64,000 nucleotides of DNA from Bacillus_BD sp963787345 (GCA_963787345.1 CAWBCW010000005.1:248001-312000), one strand, 5' to 3'; counted from the first letter of the stretch, positions 27,241-37,633 are shown. The notes: generated by a model not told the origin, from the letters alone. Numbers and translations are program-made.

Positions 27241-29160
27241 ATGCAAACAAAAATTGTTTACGTAGGGCATTCCCATTTTTCCAAAATGGCGAAAGAAGTC
27301 TTGAATGATATTGACATCCCACATTGGGTTAGTGTTGAAGTGGAAGAATTCCCTCACCAATTTACGTTTTCAAAAGAATTAATACAATCCTTACAAACGC
27401 TATTTGAACCCGCTACGATTATTGTAAGTGGTGACCGGAGTGCATTATTATTAAAACAATCCTTAAGCAATTTTGTCATTCCTGTAAGGTTATCTGGATT
27501 TGATATATTTGATCAAATTCAAAAAATTAATTCGGATGAAGTCGTCGTTGTAAACTATCGGGAAAATATCAGGGCCCTAACAAGGATATCACATTTACTT
27601 AAAACCAATATTCGACAGATCTCATTTAACGATCGTGATGAGGCTTTTGAAATTATGGATCAGTTAAAGGAGCAAGGAATACGTGACGTGATTAGTGGAA
27701 GCTGGTTTTATGAAGAAGCTTCTCAAAAAGAATTTAACGCTTTTTGTTATTATACCTATCAGTCAATGAAAGATGCCACAAACAACGCATTAAATTTACT
27801 TAAATCATATCGGAATGAAATGGGAAAATCCGTTCTTTTTAAAACGATTGTTGATATGAACCGCAGCGGGATTATTTCAACGGACACTCGTTTTAAAATA
27901 AAAGTCGTCAACCATTCTGCCGAGGGACTACTTGGGATAAAGAGTAATCAAACCATGGGGAAAGAAATCAAAACCATCATTCCTACGCTTATGCAAGAAT
28001 TACAGGGTTCATTATCAACCATTAAGCAACCAGCCTATAATACTGTTTTCGAATACAATACAAGAAAATTCACAGCCGATATCGTCCCTGTTATTTTGAG
28101 TGGTGATAATATGGGATACATGATCGTATTTGATGATATTGCCACTCTTCAACAAACCGAACAAAAGATTCGAAAAAAGATATCAAGAAAACCATTGACG
28201 GCAAATTATACTTTTGATGATATTATCGGATCAAGTGAATCCATTCAACAAACCATTTTACAGGCAAAAAAATATAGCCAATCAAATGCTTCTGTTCTGA
28301 TTCAAGGAGAATCTGGAACCGGAAAAGAATTATTCGCTCAAAGTATCCATCAATCTAGCAATCGCTCGTTCAATTCTTTTGTCGCTTTAAACTGTGCCGC
28401 CATTCCTGAAAGCCTGCTAGATAGTGAATTATTTGGATATGAAGAAGGTTCCTTTACAGGTGCACAAAAAGGCGGTAAACCTGGAAAGTTTGAATTAGCC
28501 CATGGAGGAACCATTTTTTTAGACGAAATAAGTGAATTACCATTGCATTTACAGACAAGACTTCTTCGTGTCTTACAGGAAAAAGAAATCATGCGTATTG
28601 GTGGCGATCAAGTGGTCCCTGTCGATGTTCGAATTATTGCAGCATCCAATAAAGATCTACTAGAATGTGTCAAAGATGGTACATTCCGTGAAGACTTATA
28701 TTATCGTTTGAATGTGTTGCAGCTATTTATACCACCACTTCGTCAGCGAAAAAAAGACATCATTGAGCTATTTCGCTATTTCATTCGGAAAGAAGAACGT
28801 TTAAACCAGGCTCTTTCGGATCAAGATTTACTTATATTCGAGCAAAATGATTGGAAGGGAAATATAAGAGAACTTGAAAATTTTGCTGAACGTTTCATCG
28901 TATTATGTCAGGACGAAATCCTATCACATGATCGAATCACAAAATTGCTCCAAAGCTCCCTTACGCCTAACACTTTATCTCAAAATAATCAAATTCAAGA
29001 ACCTGCAAAAAACAAAAATCCAGAAAATACCTTCAGCGAAATTTCGCAAATAAAAAAGGCTCTACAGCAATCAAATGGAAATAGAAGTATAGCTGCAGAA
29101 CTCCTTGGAATGAGCAGAACGACGTTATGGAGAAAATTGAAACATTACAACTTAAATTAG
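27241..29160 (+). CDS. Sigma-54-dependent activator with PrpR-type N-terminal domain
   Basis: A 639-residue enhancer-binding protein. Residues ~1-175 match the PrpR_N receptor domain (KIVYVGHSHFSKMAKEVL, IVSGDRSALLLKQSL). A PAS domain follows (~200-300). The AAA+ core has Walker A GESGTGKE, SFTGAQ in place of GAFTGA, Walker B GGTIFLDEISELP and RLLRVLQEKE. The C terminus is a Fis-type helix-turn-helix (NRSIAAELLGMSRTTLWRKL). It contacts sigma-54 RNA polymerase and opens promoters when its sensor domains bind a ligand. Two sigma-54 promoters with GTTTCA arrays at 36.3 and 40.5 kb are its likely targets. ATG 27241 follows AAAGGGTG; GTG 27232 overlaps that site. Confidence 0.92.
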   Translation: MQTKIVYVGHSHFSKMAKEVLNDIDIPHWVSVEVEEFPHQFTFSKELIQSLQTLFEPATIIVSGDRSALLLKQSLSNFVIPVRLSGFDIFDQIQKINSDEVVVVNYRENIRALTRISHLLKTNIRQISFNDRDEAFEIMDQLKEQGIRDVISGSWFYEEASQKEFNAFCYYTYQSMKDATNNALNLLKSYRNEMGKSVLFKTIVDMNRSGIISTDTRFKIKVVNHSAEGLLGIKSNQTMGKEIKTIIPTLMQELQGSLSTIKQPAYNTVFEYNTRKFTADIVPVILSGDNMGYMIVFDDIATLQQTEQKIRKKISRKPLTANYTFDDIIGSSESIQQTILQAKKYSQSNASVLIQGESGTGKELFAQSIHQSSNRSFNSFVALNCAAIPESLLDSELFGYEEGSFTGAQKGGKPGKFELAHGGTIFLDEISELPLHLQTRLLRVLQEKEIMRIGGDQVVPVDVRIIAASNKDLLECVKDGTFREDLYYRLNVLQLFIPPLRQRKKDIIELFRYFIRKEERLNQALSDQDLLIFEQNDWKGNIRELENFAERFIVLCQDEILSHDRITKLLQSSLTPNTLSQNNQIQEPAKNKNPENTFSEISQIKKALQQSNGNRSIAAELLGMSRTTLWRKLKHYNLN

Positions 29161-29217
29161 TTTATTTTCAGAACAAAGTAATAGTTTCTTAGATAATTAG
29201 TATTTACCTTTGTGATC

Positions 29218-29248
29218 AGAGCTCGTTCTTTTAATAAGATCGAGCTCT
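29218..29248 (+). terminator. Terminator of the sigma-54 activator
   Basis: AGAGCTCG pairs with CGAGCTCT around a 15-base loop and is followed by TTCTTTC. It lies 58 bases after the stop codon. Confidence 0.7.
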
Positions 29249-29282
29249 TTCTTTCACGATTTAGTAGAGAGAAACATTCATC

Positions 29283-30268
29283 CTAATCATCAAATGGAAG
29301 TAATATTATTTTTCCTTGACTTTTTCTATTTTCCATAAGTTCCTGAGCTTTTTTTGCTTCATAAAGCGGGAATTTCTCTCCGATATGTAGCTTTATTTTT
29401 CCACTTTCAAGAAGAGGTATTACCTTTTCCGCTGTCTTGGCAATTCGTTCAGGCCGATACTTCTTCATTGTACCGAAACTATACCCTAGTACCGAGCGAC
29501 AGCTTGCATGTAGTTTAGTTGTTTCAATAGTTCCCGGTTGCCCAGAAGAGTTACCGAAGTTCACGATTCTTCCAAAACTCGCTAAACATTTCACGCTTTT
29601 AGTAAAGGTATCACCGCCGATTGGATCAAGAATAACGTCTACTCCTTTCCCATTCGTTACCTCTAAGATCCGATCTGTAAATCTTCTTTATGATAGTTTA
29701 TTACTTCATCAGCACCCATCGCTTTAGAAATTGGTATTTTTTCATCGCTACTAACCGTTCCAATCACTTTCTTCGCACCGAGAATTTTCGCCATTTGACT
29801 TGCTGTCGTGCCAATTCCACCAGCTGCTGAATGGATTAGAACGGTTTCTCCCATTTGTATGTTTGCGATTTCTACTAAAAGATTATAGGTCGTAAAAGAA
29901 ACAGTCGGACTGGCCGCAGCCTGGATCGAATCAAGATGGTCCGAAATTGGAAAGGTTAACACCTCATTTGCAATTGCATATTGAGCATAGGAACCTCCTG
30001 TTGGAAAGGCGATTACGCGTTGACCAATTTGAAAGCTCTTAACATTGGAACCTAGCTTTTCAATGATCCCCATTAAATCGATCCCTGGAATATATGGTGG
30101 TGTTTGACCTCCATGATGTTCTCCTCTACGTGCTTTAATATCAGCAAAATTAACACTTGTAGCATCGACCCGAATTAAAACTTCTTGATCCGAAATAGTT
30201 GGAGTTGGTAATTCCTTATACATTAATCCATCTGATGCCCCAAACTTGGTAACGACAATCCCTTTCAT
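29283..30268 (-). pseudogene. Quinone oxidoreductase-type (MDR) enzyme, one frameshift
   Basis: The N-terminal frame (30268-29663) has KGIVVTKFGASDGLMYKELP, the GroES-like fold (NFADIKARRGEH) and the nucleotide-binding loop IHSAAGGIGTTASQMAKILGAKKVIGT. It then breaks near 29683. The other frame continues VTNGKGVDVILDPIGGDTF, FGRIVNFGNSSGQ and ends with SQGKIILLPFDD. The joined length of ~328 residues is normal for zinc-independent NADPH:quinone oxidoreductases, and no zinc-ligand motif is seen. It probably reduces an enone or quinone intermediate. It is the last gene of the sigma-54 operon starting at 36202. A one-base indel is the simplest explanation. Confidence 0.8.
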
Positions 30269-30298
30269 TCGAATTCACCCCTTATTTCTAATTCAACT

Positions 30299-31081
30299 CT
30301 ATGAGAAGCTGAATTCAGGTTTTCTTTTTTCAAGAAATGCCACTACCCCTTCTTTATGATCCTGAGACGTATAGGATTCCATTACTAATCGTTTCGTTTC
30401 TTCATTGTCCTCAACAATTCCATCTGTAATCAACTGGATCATTCGTTTCATCCCTCGTAAACTAGATTGCGACCGAGAAGTGAGAAGATTGGCAAAATGA
30501 TAGGTTTCTTTTTCTACCTCTTCAGAAGAAAACACTTGATGAACAAGTCCCATTTCCGCAGCCTGATTCGCATCAACTCTTTCTCCTGACATCAATAAAT
30601 ATTTTCCATTTGCGCTTCCAACTAAGTCAATTAATTGTTTAGTCGAACTTAATGAATAAACAAGTCCAATCTTAGCGGGAGTAATCGCAAATACCCCCTT
30701 ATCATCAGTAAACCTAAAATCACATGCTGTAGCGACTCCACAACCTGCGCCTATACAATATTTTTGAATCATCGCGATCGTTGGTTTCCGAAATTGCTTT
30801 AGAATTTCCAGAGCTCGTGCCGTGTATCTCTCGTTGATTTCTGCTCTTTCCTCTCCAGTTTTAAATTCTTGAAACTCACTGATATCAGCACCAGAAATAA
30901 AAGCTGTTGAATCTACACCTCTAATAACAAGGACTTTGATCTCTGAATCTTGGTCAGCTTTCTCCAACAATTGAATAAGAGTTTCCCACATATTTTTATT
31001 AAACGCATTTTTCTTTTCCGGACGATTGATATAGATTGTGCCAATTTCATCTTTTTTTTCAAGATACAGGTAGTTTCTCAT
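30299..31081 (-). CDS. Enoyl-CoA hydratase/isomerase family protein
   Basis: A 260-residue crotonase-fold enzyme: INRPEKKNAFNKNMWETL, oxyanion-hole segment AFISGADISEFQEF (~residues 59-72), and IGAGCGVATACDFRF (~110-124). The catalytic Glu pair of true hydratases is not clear: KIGLVYSLSSTKQLIDLVG stands where hydratases have PE.NLG.IPG. It may therefore be an isomerase, hydrolase or lyase of the superfamily. It sits between the flavin reductase and the quinone oxidoreductase in the transporter operon and would act on the CoA ester made by the CoA-transferase. Confidence 0.85.
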   Translation of the reverse strand: MRNYLYLEKKDEIGTIYINRPEKKNAFNKNMWETLIQLLEKADQDSEIKVLVIRGVDSTAFISGADISEFQEFKTGEERAEINERYTARALEILKQFRKPTIAMIQKYCIGAGCGVATACDFRFTDDKGVFAITPAKIGLVYSLSSTKQLIDLVGSANGKYLLMSGERVDANQAAEMGLVHQVFSSEEVEKETYHFANLLTSRSQSSLRGMKRMIQLITDGIVEDNEETKRLVMESYTSQDHKEGVVAFLEKRKPEFSFS

Positions 31082-31092
31082 ACTCTTCCCCC

Positions 31093-31752
31093 TTAAATGT
31101 TTTGACTTTCCTTTTTCTCAAGAAACTCTTCGAATTTCGTACGGGGTATCGTAATATCATTTGCTACTGTTGTATAATTAAAACCGGCTAACCGGCCTAC
31201 CGGAGCTAATTTTAATAGATCGATTCTTCCTTCATGATATAAGGTTTCATCAATATGAAAACATACCACTTCTCCAATAATAAAATCTGAACTAGACTCT
31301 CCGTCCTTGTTCGAAATTTCGATGATTTGACTTACTTTGCATTCCATTTGGATTTTTGCTTCTTTAATACGTGGCACAGAAATATAATGACTTTCTTCAA
31401 GAGTAAATCCAATTTCCTCTACTTCACTATAATTAGGTGGAAATTCAGTCGCTGCTTTTGTCGCTAATTCAACATTTTGTTGATCAACAATATGAACGAC
31501 AAATTCCTTATTTTGAGAGATATTCAAAGAGGTATCTTTTCGAATTCCTCCAGGCTTTCTTGCAACATTAATCCCGATCATCGGTGGATCACTACAAACG
31601 ACATTAAAAAAACTAAATGGAGCAGCATTGATTAATCCAGAATTATTTTTAGAAGTCACCAATGATGTTGGTCGTGGCAATACACTGCCAATTAAAAATT
31701 TATAATTTTCTTTTTTACTTTGTTTGCTTGGATCGATCGATAGAAACCCCAC
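31093..31752 (-). CDS. Flavin reductase family protein (FMN-binding)
   Basis: A 219-residue protein of the flavin-reductase-like split-barrel family. Typical segments are YKFLIGSVLPRPTSLVTSKN, GLINAAPFSFFNVVCSDPPMIGINV, FVVHIVD and GEVVCFHID...LLKLAPVGRLAGFNY. Such proteins bind FMN and either supply reduced flavin to a monooxygenase or act as oxidoreductases. No partner monooxygenase is encoded in this operon. Position between tctA and the hydratase suggests a catabolic step. It begins 36 bases after tctA. Confidence 0.85.
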   Translation of the reverse strand: MGFLSIDPSKQSKKENYKFLIGSVLPRPTSLVTSKNNSGLINAAPFSFFNVVCSDPPMIGINVARKPGGIRKDTSLNISQNKEFVVHIVDQQNVELATKAATEFPPNYSEVEEIGFTLEESHYISVPRIKEAKIQMECKVSQIIEISNKDGESSSDFIIGEVVCFHIDETLYHEGRIDLLKLAPVGRLAGFNYTTVANDITIPRTKFEEFLEKKESQNI

Positions 31753-31788
31753 GATGCCCTCCCCCTTCTATTAATAAGATCTATTAAA

Positions 31789-33302
31789 CTATAGGTTAAT
31801 GTTTTTATCTTCACTCGTCTTACGTTTAGATATAATCATTCTGATTATTGGCAATAACAAAATAACAATTGTAACGATGATCAGAGTTGCTGAAATTGGA
31901 CGCGTGAAAAATACACTATAATCATTACCCGTAGAAGATAATGTTTGACGCAAGCTTTTTTCCATCATTGGGCCTAAAATAACAGCAAGAATTAATGGAG
32001 CAAAAGGAATCCCACATTTGTTCATAAAATAACCAAAGTAGCCAAAGATAAACATAACCCCTACTTCAAAAAGACTGAAGTTCATTAAATAAACGCCTAG
32101 AAAACAAAATACAGTGATAACAGGAACCATATAAGGATCAAGCTTTCTTACTAAATAAGAAAAGACGGGAACGCAGGCTGTATTTAAGATTAATAGTAAA
32201 ATATTAGCAAGGAAAAATACCACTAAAGCTCCGGTAACAATATCACCTGATTCCTGAAACATTAATGGACCAGGCTGTAAACCTACCATCATTAATCCAC
32301 CTAATAGGATTGCAGTTGTTGATGAACCAGGAACACCTAAGCTTAAGTGTCGGAATAAGTGCCCCTCCAACTGCAGCCGTGGAAGCAGATTCCGGTGCAC
32401 TTAACCCTTTAGATTCTCCTTTACCAAAGTTTTCTGGGTTTTTAGATAGTTTTTTCTCAGCACTATAGGATAAGAAAGCGGCTACCGTTGCTCCAGCTCC
32501 TGGTAATACTCCTACTAAGAAGCCAATAAGCGATCCCCTGAGCATTGCCCATTTATCGCTAAGCACTTCACTTAGCCTTTGGAAATAAAGATTTAAAATT
32601 AAGTTTCGTATCTAGTCCATCCATTTCAGAACCATTATCCAATCGAGATAAAACTTCTGAAAGTCCAAAGATTCCAATAGCAACAACAATGAAATCAATA
32701 CCTTCCCATAATCCTAACAAACCAAATGTTAATCTTGGCTCACCTGTTACATTATCAAGACCGATTGTCGCGATAAGCAACCCAATTAAGGTTGATAAAA
32801 TCGCTTTAAATGGTTTTTTCTCGATTAAGCCGCTTGTCGCAACTAATGCAAATGCCATTAAAGCAAAATATTCAGGAGGTCCAAATGATAACGCACTTTT
32901 TGCAATCGGTGCAGTTAGAAAGGCCAAACCTATAAAACCGATAACACCGCCAATAAAGGAAGCGATCGCACTTAATGTCAGAGCAAAGCCAGCTTTTCCT
33001 TGCTTTGTCATTGGATAGCCGTCAAATGTTGCTACAACAGCTGATGGTTCACCGGGAACATTTACTAAGATCGAGCTAATTCGTCCCCCGTACATAGCAC
33101 CTAAATAAATACTCATCATCATCACTAAGGCATTTAATGCACCTAATTCAAAGGTTAATGGTAATAGAATCGCGATCCCTGAGGAAGGCCCTATCCCTGG
33201 TAACGTTCCCGCAAGCATTCCAACAAAAACACCTACTAAACACCATACGAAAGTATTAAAAGTAATTAATTGAAACCCATCTAACAAAGATTCAAATCCC
33301 AC
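31789..33302 (-). pseudogene. tctA: TctA-type carboxylate transporter large membrane subunit, two frameshifts
   Basis: Three frames join into about 504 residues, the normal TctA length. Hallmarks are GTLPGIGPSSGIAILLPLTF (~residues 32-51), YGGRISSILVNVPGEPSAV, the repeat GVLPGAGATVAAFLSY, and LGVPGSSTTAILLGG. Breaks lie near 32570 (an extra G in AAGGCTAAG restores PKLSEVLSD) and near 32350 (an extra A restores PTLSLGVPG). About ten to twelve helices are expected. TctA carries a tri- or dicarboxylate with Na+ and works with TctB and TctC, encoded just upstream. The clean flanking code suggests sequence errors rather than a dead gene. Confidence 0.85.
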
Positions 33303-33315
33303 GGTCTTTCCCCCC

Positions 33316-33771
33316 TTAATAGAATATTCCGGTTGGCATTACTAAACCTAACCATTGAACAAATACAATCTGTATGAGAATCATCATGGCAGCAGAGAAA
33401 ATAATAGAACGGCGCCAAGACATCTTTTCAAAAAGTTTTAAAATCGTTATCATAAATAACCCTAAACTTACTAACATTCCTAATACACTAATTAATAACA
33501 ACGTGACAATCAATGATAGACAAAATATAAGTTGCACTTTCACTTTTTGTTTATCGATCGGTTTAGGTGTTCCTTGATTTTCATTGTTATTACGAAAAGT
33601 GGATAAAAAATAGATAAAGGTCATAATCATTATAATAATTGATATTACTCTAGGAAAAAAACCAGCTCCTAGTAATCCACCTGTTACCGTCATTGATAGA
33701 TTAAAAGATGCTATAAAAAACACTGTGCTTAATACAAATAGGAAAGCGATAAATATTCGTTGAACTAACAA
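33316..33771 (-). CDS. tctB: TctB-type small membrane subunit
   Basis: A 151-residue protein with four hydrophobic segments (~8-28, 38-57, 76-102, 115-145). The family-typical GLLGAGFFPRVISIIIM lies after the first helix. TctB is the small, poorly conserved membrane partner of TctA in tripartite tricarboxylate transporters. It lies between tctC and tctA, 13 bases before tctA, which is the standard order of these systems. Confidence 0.85.
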   Translation of the reverse strand: MLVQRIFIAFLFVLSTVFFIASFNLSMTVTGGLLGAGFFPRVISIIIMIMTFIYFLSTFRNNNENQGTPKPIDKQKVKVQLIFCLSLIVTLLLISVLGMLVSLGLFMITILKLFEKMSWRRSIIFSAAMMILIQIVFVQWLGLVMPTGIFY

Positions 33772-33853
33772 ACTTCTCCCCCCCGACGATATTTATTAGT
33801 GGAATGCAAAGCAAATCAATTCCTTTGCATTCCACCGTACACTTCATTGCTTA

Positions 33854-34858
33854 TTACTTTATTTTTTTCAAATAATCTTGATATTGAGGTGCTTCCTCTA
33901 AAATGGCTGCTTTATAGGCTTCACTATCTTTAAACTCATTCAGCATGCCTTGGTCCTCTGAAAACTTTTTCCATCCTTCTGATTCAGTTAGTTGTTTAAA
34001 TGTATCTTCCCAATACTTTACTGCTGCTGGTGAAATATCACCCGCTGCCCAGAAACCGCGTGTTCGATAATAAGTGACATCATAGCCAATTTCTTTTAAT
34101 GTTGGTACGTCTGGATATGATTCTAGACGTTCATCCCCTAAGACAACGAGTGGTCTTAAACTACCATTTTCAACATTTCCTTTTAATAGAGATTGTGTAA
34201 GCATTCCAGCATCAGAATGTCCACCTAATAAATTTTGAAAACTTTCAGCTTGTCCACCAGTAGTCATTATATTTAGTTCTTTTTCTATTCCATAAGCCTC
34301 TTTAATCGAATTCCATCTAAATGGCTCCCCACCGTCAATCGAACTAGAAGTACTAATAACAATTTTACTTGGATCCTTTTTCAACCCTTTTAAAAATTCT
34401 TCAATCGTTTGATAAGGAGAATTCTTTCCTACTGTAATAATCATTGGTTCCGTTGCAACTTGGGCAATAGGAGTATAATCCGAAAACTCAGCATTGATTT
34501 TTCCTTCTTGCCAAAGCGGTTCTGCAATATTCGGCACCTGAATGATGACGTGTTCATCCCCTTTTCTTTTTTTCAATTCCAATAATGCAAGGGATCCACT
34601 AGCTCCAGGCATATTACTTACTACGATCGTTTCATCTACAATTCCATCTTGAGTTAAGACTTTAGTAGCTGTTCTTGCTGTTAAATCTCCACCTCCACCA
34701 GCCGCATAACCAACAATCATATCAATCTGTTTAGTCGGGACGAATTCACCGTCATTTTTTTCTCCTTTTGATGCACTCGTCGTCGTTCCTCCACAAGCAG
34801 TTAAAATGGCTGCAAAACATACTAGTAAGCTTATTAAGATTAATTTTGAGACTTTCAT
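33854..34858 (-). CDS. tctC: TctC-type substrate-binding lipoprotein
   Basis: A 334-residue extracytoplasmic solute receptor of the Bug/TctC family. It has a signal peptide with lipobox LTAC (Cys ~residue 22), then IDMIVGYAAGGGGDLTARTA, VVSNMPGASGSLALLELK and DVPTLKEIGYDVTYY. It would be anchored to the outer face of the membrane and deliver an organic acid to TctAB. ATG 34858 follows AAAGGGGAAA; seven upstream codons in frame are unlikely to be translated. It lies 3' of the CoA-transferase gene in the same operon. Confidence 0.9.
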   Translation of the reverse strand: MKVSKLILISLLVCFAAILTACGGTTTSASKGEKNDGEFVPTKQIDMIVGYAAGGGGDLTARTATKVLTQDGIVDETIVVSNMPGASGSLALLELKKRKGDEHVIIQVPNIAEPLWQEGKINAEFSDYTPIAQVATEPMIITVGKNSPYQTIEEFLKGLKKDPSKIVISTSSSIDGGEPFRWNSIKEAYGIEKELNIMTTGGQAESFQNLLGGHSDAGMLTQSLLKGNVENGSLRPLVVLGDERLESYPDVPTLKEIGYDVTYYRTRGFWAAGDISPAAVKYWEDTFKQLTESEGWKKFSEDQGMLNEFKDSEAYKAAILEEAPQYQDYLKKIK

Positions 34859-35017
34859 ATCGTTTCCCCTTTCCCACATTTTTTATAGTTTAAAACTATG
34901 AAAACACTTACACTATCTTACAAAAAAATACTATGATAGTATTTTCAGAATACTAAAATATTATATCAGCGAATTCTATCGAGTTCTACATATTTGATTG
35001 AATATTCAAAATTTTGT

Positions 35018-36202
35018 TTATATAATTTGTTCTTTTTTCATGTCTTCAATTTGTTCTGACGTATAATTTAATTCTGACAAGATCTCTTCGGTATGTTGCC
35101 CTAACGTCGGAGCCGGCATTCTAATTTGGGCTGGAGTTTCAGATAACTTGGCAGGAAATCCCAAGGTTTTAAGTGGGCCCGCTACCGGGTGTTCATATTC
35201 TAGAATCATGTCTCTTTCTAAAATATGTTCATCGTTCATGACTTCATCATACTTTTTAATATAACTACAAGGAATCCCATTTTCCTCCAATTTTTCAATC
35301 CAATATTCAGATGGTTCCTCGATAAAGATTTCTTCAATTTTCTGCTCTAATTCTTTTATATATTTGACTCTTTCTCGCCCATTTTTATATCGTGGATCGT
35401 CAATCCATTCCGGTCGATTGATAACATTTTGACAGAAACACACCCATAGCTTTTGATTGGCTGCTCCAACTAAAATATAGCCTGTCTTTGTTCGATAACC
35501 TTGATACGGAGCCATTCGACGATGAGCCGTTCCCGTAGGTTCTGGAACAATCTTTGAACCAAAATAGGCAGCGGCTTCCCAAACCGTCCATACTAAAGCC
35601 GATTCTAGAAGTGAAACGTCAATATATTGACCTTTTCCTGTTCTCAATTTATGAATATATGCAAACAGAATATGATATAGTGCTGTAACACCAGCTCCAA
35701 TATCATGGATTGGAACACCCACTTTAACCGGTTTACCGCCTTCTTCACCTGTCATGCTCATGATCCCCGACATTCCTTGTGCCATAATATCAAACCCACC
35801 TTTATGGCTATATGGGCCCGTTTGACCATACCCTGATATGGAACAATAAATGATTTCAGGGTTAATTTTTTTAATTGTTTCATAGTCAACACCTAGTTTT
35901 TTAGCTACACCTGGTCGGAAATTCTCAATAAATATTTCTGCGTCTTCAACTAACTTATAAACGATTTCCTTCGCTTTTTCATTTGCCAGATTTAATCGCA
36001 TTCCTTTCTTATTACGATTAATCATGGAAAAACCATAGCTCTCACCGTTACGATGAGGCGGCATTGTTCGGATCGTATCCCCATGCGGATATTGTTCTAT
36101 TTTAATCACTTCTGCTCCCATATCCCCCAAATTCATCGTACAATACGGTCCTGACAAAACATGGGTAAGATCAATAACTTTAACTCCTGAAAGTGCTTGC
36201 AC
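35018..36202 (-). CDS. CaiB/BaiF-type (class III) CoA-transferase
   Basis: About 394 residues: VKVIDLTHVLSGPYCTMNLGDMGAEVIKIE at the N terminus, NRNKKGMRLNL, ENFRPGVAKKLGVDY with the region of the catalytic Asp (GFDIMAQGMSG, ~residue 160), and the C-terminal PAPTLGQHTEEIL. Class III enzymes move CoA between carboxylic acids through an aspartyl-CoA adduct. GTG 36202 is chosen: GGAGGTGG lies 5 bases upstream, whereas ATG 36226 has no ribosome site and sits only ~13 bases from the predicted transcription start of the sigma-54 promoter at 36251. As first gene of the operon it would activate the acid imported by TctABC. Confidence 0.9.
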   Translation of the reverse strand: MQALSGVKVIDLTHVLSGPYCTMNLGDMGAEVIKIEQYPHGDTIRTMPPHRNGESYGFSMINRNKKGMRLNLANEKAKEIVYKLVEDAEIFIENFRPGVAKKLGVDYETIKKINPEIIYCSISGYGQTGPYSHKGGFDIMAQGMSGIMSMTGEEGGKPVKVGVPIHDIGAGVTALYHILFAYIHKLRTGKGQYIDVSLLESALVWTVWEAAAYFGSKIVPEPTGTAHRRMAPYQGYRTKTGYILVGAANQKLWVCFCQNVINRPEWIDDPRYKNGRERVKYIKELEQKIEEIFIEEPSEYWIEKLEENGIPCSYIKKYDEVMNDEHILERDMILEYEHPVAGPLKTLGFPAKLSETPAQIRMPAPTLGQHTEEILSELNYTSEQIEDMKKEQII

Positions 36203-36250
36203 ACCTTCCACCTCCAGCTTTACCATATTTTTGTATATATAAAGTAATCA

Positions 36251-36267
36251 TGCAATTATCGTGCCAA
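36251..36267 (-). promoter_or_regulatory. Sigma-54 (-24/-12) promoter of the CoA-transferase/TctABC operon
   Basis: The minus strand reads TTGGCACGATAATTGCA, a full match to the TGGCAC-N5-TTGC consensus with the invariant GG and GC spaced correctly. Transcription should start near 36240, about 38 bases before GTG 36202. The same motif with one different four-base spacer occurs at 40520-40536. Confidence 0.9.
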
Positions 36268-36317
36268 CATTGTTTTCCTTATAAATCAAGCAATGTTTCG
36301 CAAAAAACGGCTTCATT

Positions 36318-36387
36318 TGTTTCAGTGTTTCATTTTTTGTTTCATGTAGTGTTCAATGTTCAATTATTTGAAACGTTTTTTGTTTCA
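36318..36387 (-). promoter_or_regulatory. GTTTCA array, candidate enhancer for the sigma-54 activator
   Basis: TGTTTCA occurs at 36318, 36326, 36338 and 36381, and an inverted copy TGAAAC at 36369. Two copies form GTTTCA-N2-GTTTCA, and the last pair forms TGAAAC-N7-GTTTCA. The array lies 50-120 bases upstream of the sigma-54 promoter, the usual place for enhancer-binding protein sites. Binding by the 27.2-kb regulator is inferred. Confidence 0.65.
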
Positions 36388-36441
36388 TTGTAATCCCTTA
36401 CATTTAACAATTGTTTATCATTAAAGAAAAATAGCTCAATT

Positions 36442-37633
36442 TTAACATTGTAAATTTTCAACAATTGCTGTAATTCCTTGCCCTCCAGCAATACATAATG
36501 TGACTAATCCATATTTCACATCACTTCTTTCCATTTCATGGAGAAGCTTTGTCATTAAGATCGCACCTGTAGCCCCAATTGGATGTCCATAGCGCAATCG
36601 CTCCACCATTCACATTTACCTTTTCAATTTCCATATCTGTTTCTCTGATCACAGCAAGAGCTTGTGAAGCAAACGCTTCGTTTAATTCAATCAATCCTAT
36701 ATCTTTTATTGTCATTCCCGCTTGTTTCAACGCTTTTAACGTTGAGTAAACGGGACCAATCCCCATAATATTTGGTGATACACCGCTAACCGCATGAGCA
36801 ATCACCTTCGCTTTAGGTACAAGCCCATATTCATTCATCTTATCTTCATTCATCATTAATAAGACTGATGCACCATCATTTCGGCCACTGGCATTTCCTG
36901 CTGTCACTGAACCATTTTCTTTAAAAACAGGCTTTAGACGGCTCAACTGTTCCATTGATGTTTCACGAGGGTGTTCATCCACTTCAAAAATAATCTTTTC
37001 TTTGCGACTTTTTATTTCCAACGGCACAATTTCATTATGAAAGCGACCGCGGTTGATTGTAGCATGCGCTAGTTCCTGACTTCGGAAAGCAAATTCATCC
37101 TGCTCGGTGCGCGATATTTGGTATTTGTCAGCTAAATTTTCAGCTGTCATCCCCATTGTTAGACTTCCATATATCTCAATAGGCTGTGAGCATGGCTGAC
37201 TCTCTGTATTTGGATCTAAAATAAGCGCATTTCCTGCCCCAAGTCCAAATCTGGCATTTCGAATATAATACGGGGCAGTGCTCATGCTCTCAGCTCCACC
37301 AGCAATAATCACATCAGAGTAACCTAATTTTAATTGCATATCCGCATTCATGATGGCTTGCAGGCCAGACCCGCATTGCCGATGGACAGTATAGCCTGTC
37401 ACATCTTCTGGAAGACCTGCTTTTAAAGCTGCGATCCGAGCAAGATTGGAGGCATCTGCACTTTGTTTGGCCTGCCCAAGAATCACTTCACCGACTTCAA
37501 TTTCACTAGAAGTTCGATTTAAAACCTCACGAATCACTTTTTCCGCCAAGATATCGACGGTCGTATCTATTAGCGTTCCTCCTATACGGCCAATGGCTGT
37601 TCTGACAGAGTCAACGATATAGACTTCTTTCAC
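36442..37633 (-). pseudogene. Acetyl-CoA acyltransferase (thiolase), one frameshift near C terminus
   Basis: The main frame gives a thiolase to ~residue 350: KEVYIVDSVRTAIGRIGG, HRQCGSGLQAIMNAD with the nucleophilic Cys (~residue 86), GGAESMSTAPY, GNASGRNDGAS, LNEAFASQALAVIRE. At NVNGGAIAL the frame shifts (extra T near 36592). The other frame then gives GHPIGATGAILMTKLLHEME and CIAGGQGITAIVENLQC, with the His and second Cys of the active site, ending at 36442. The total is ~396 residues. It would cleave a 3-ketoacyl-CoA in the last step of beta-oxidation. Its GTG overlaps the acyl-CoA dehydrogenase stop codon. Confidence 0.85.

Noticed and set aside
36280..36400. GTTTCA cluster as a CRISPR array or cre site
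   Set aside because: Repeats are 6-7 bases with irregular spacing and no spacers. The central CG of the cre consensus is misplaced. An enhancer array for sigma-54 control fits better.
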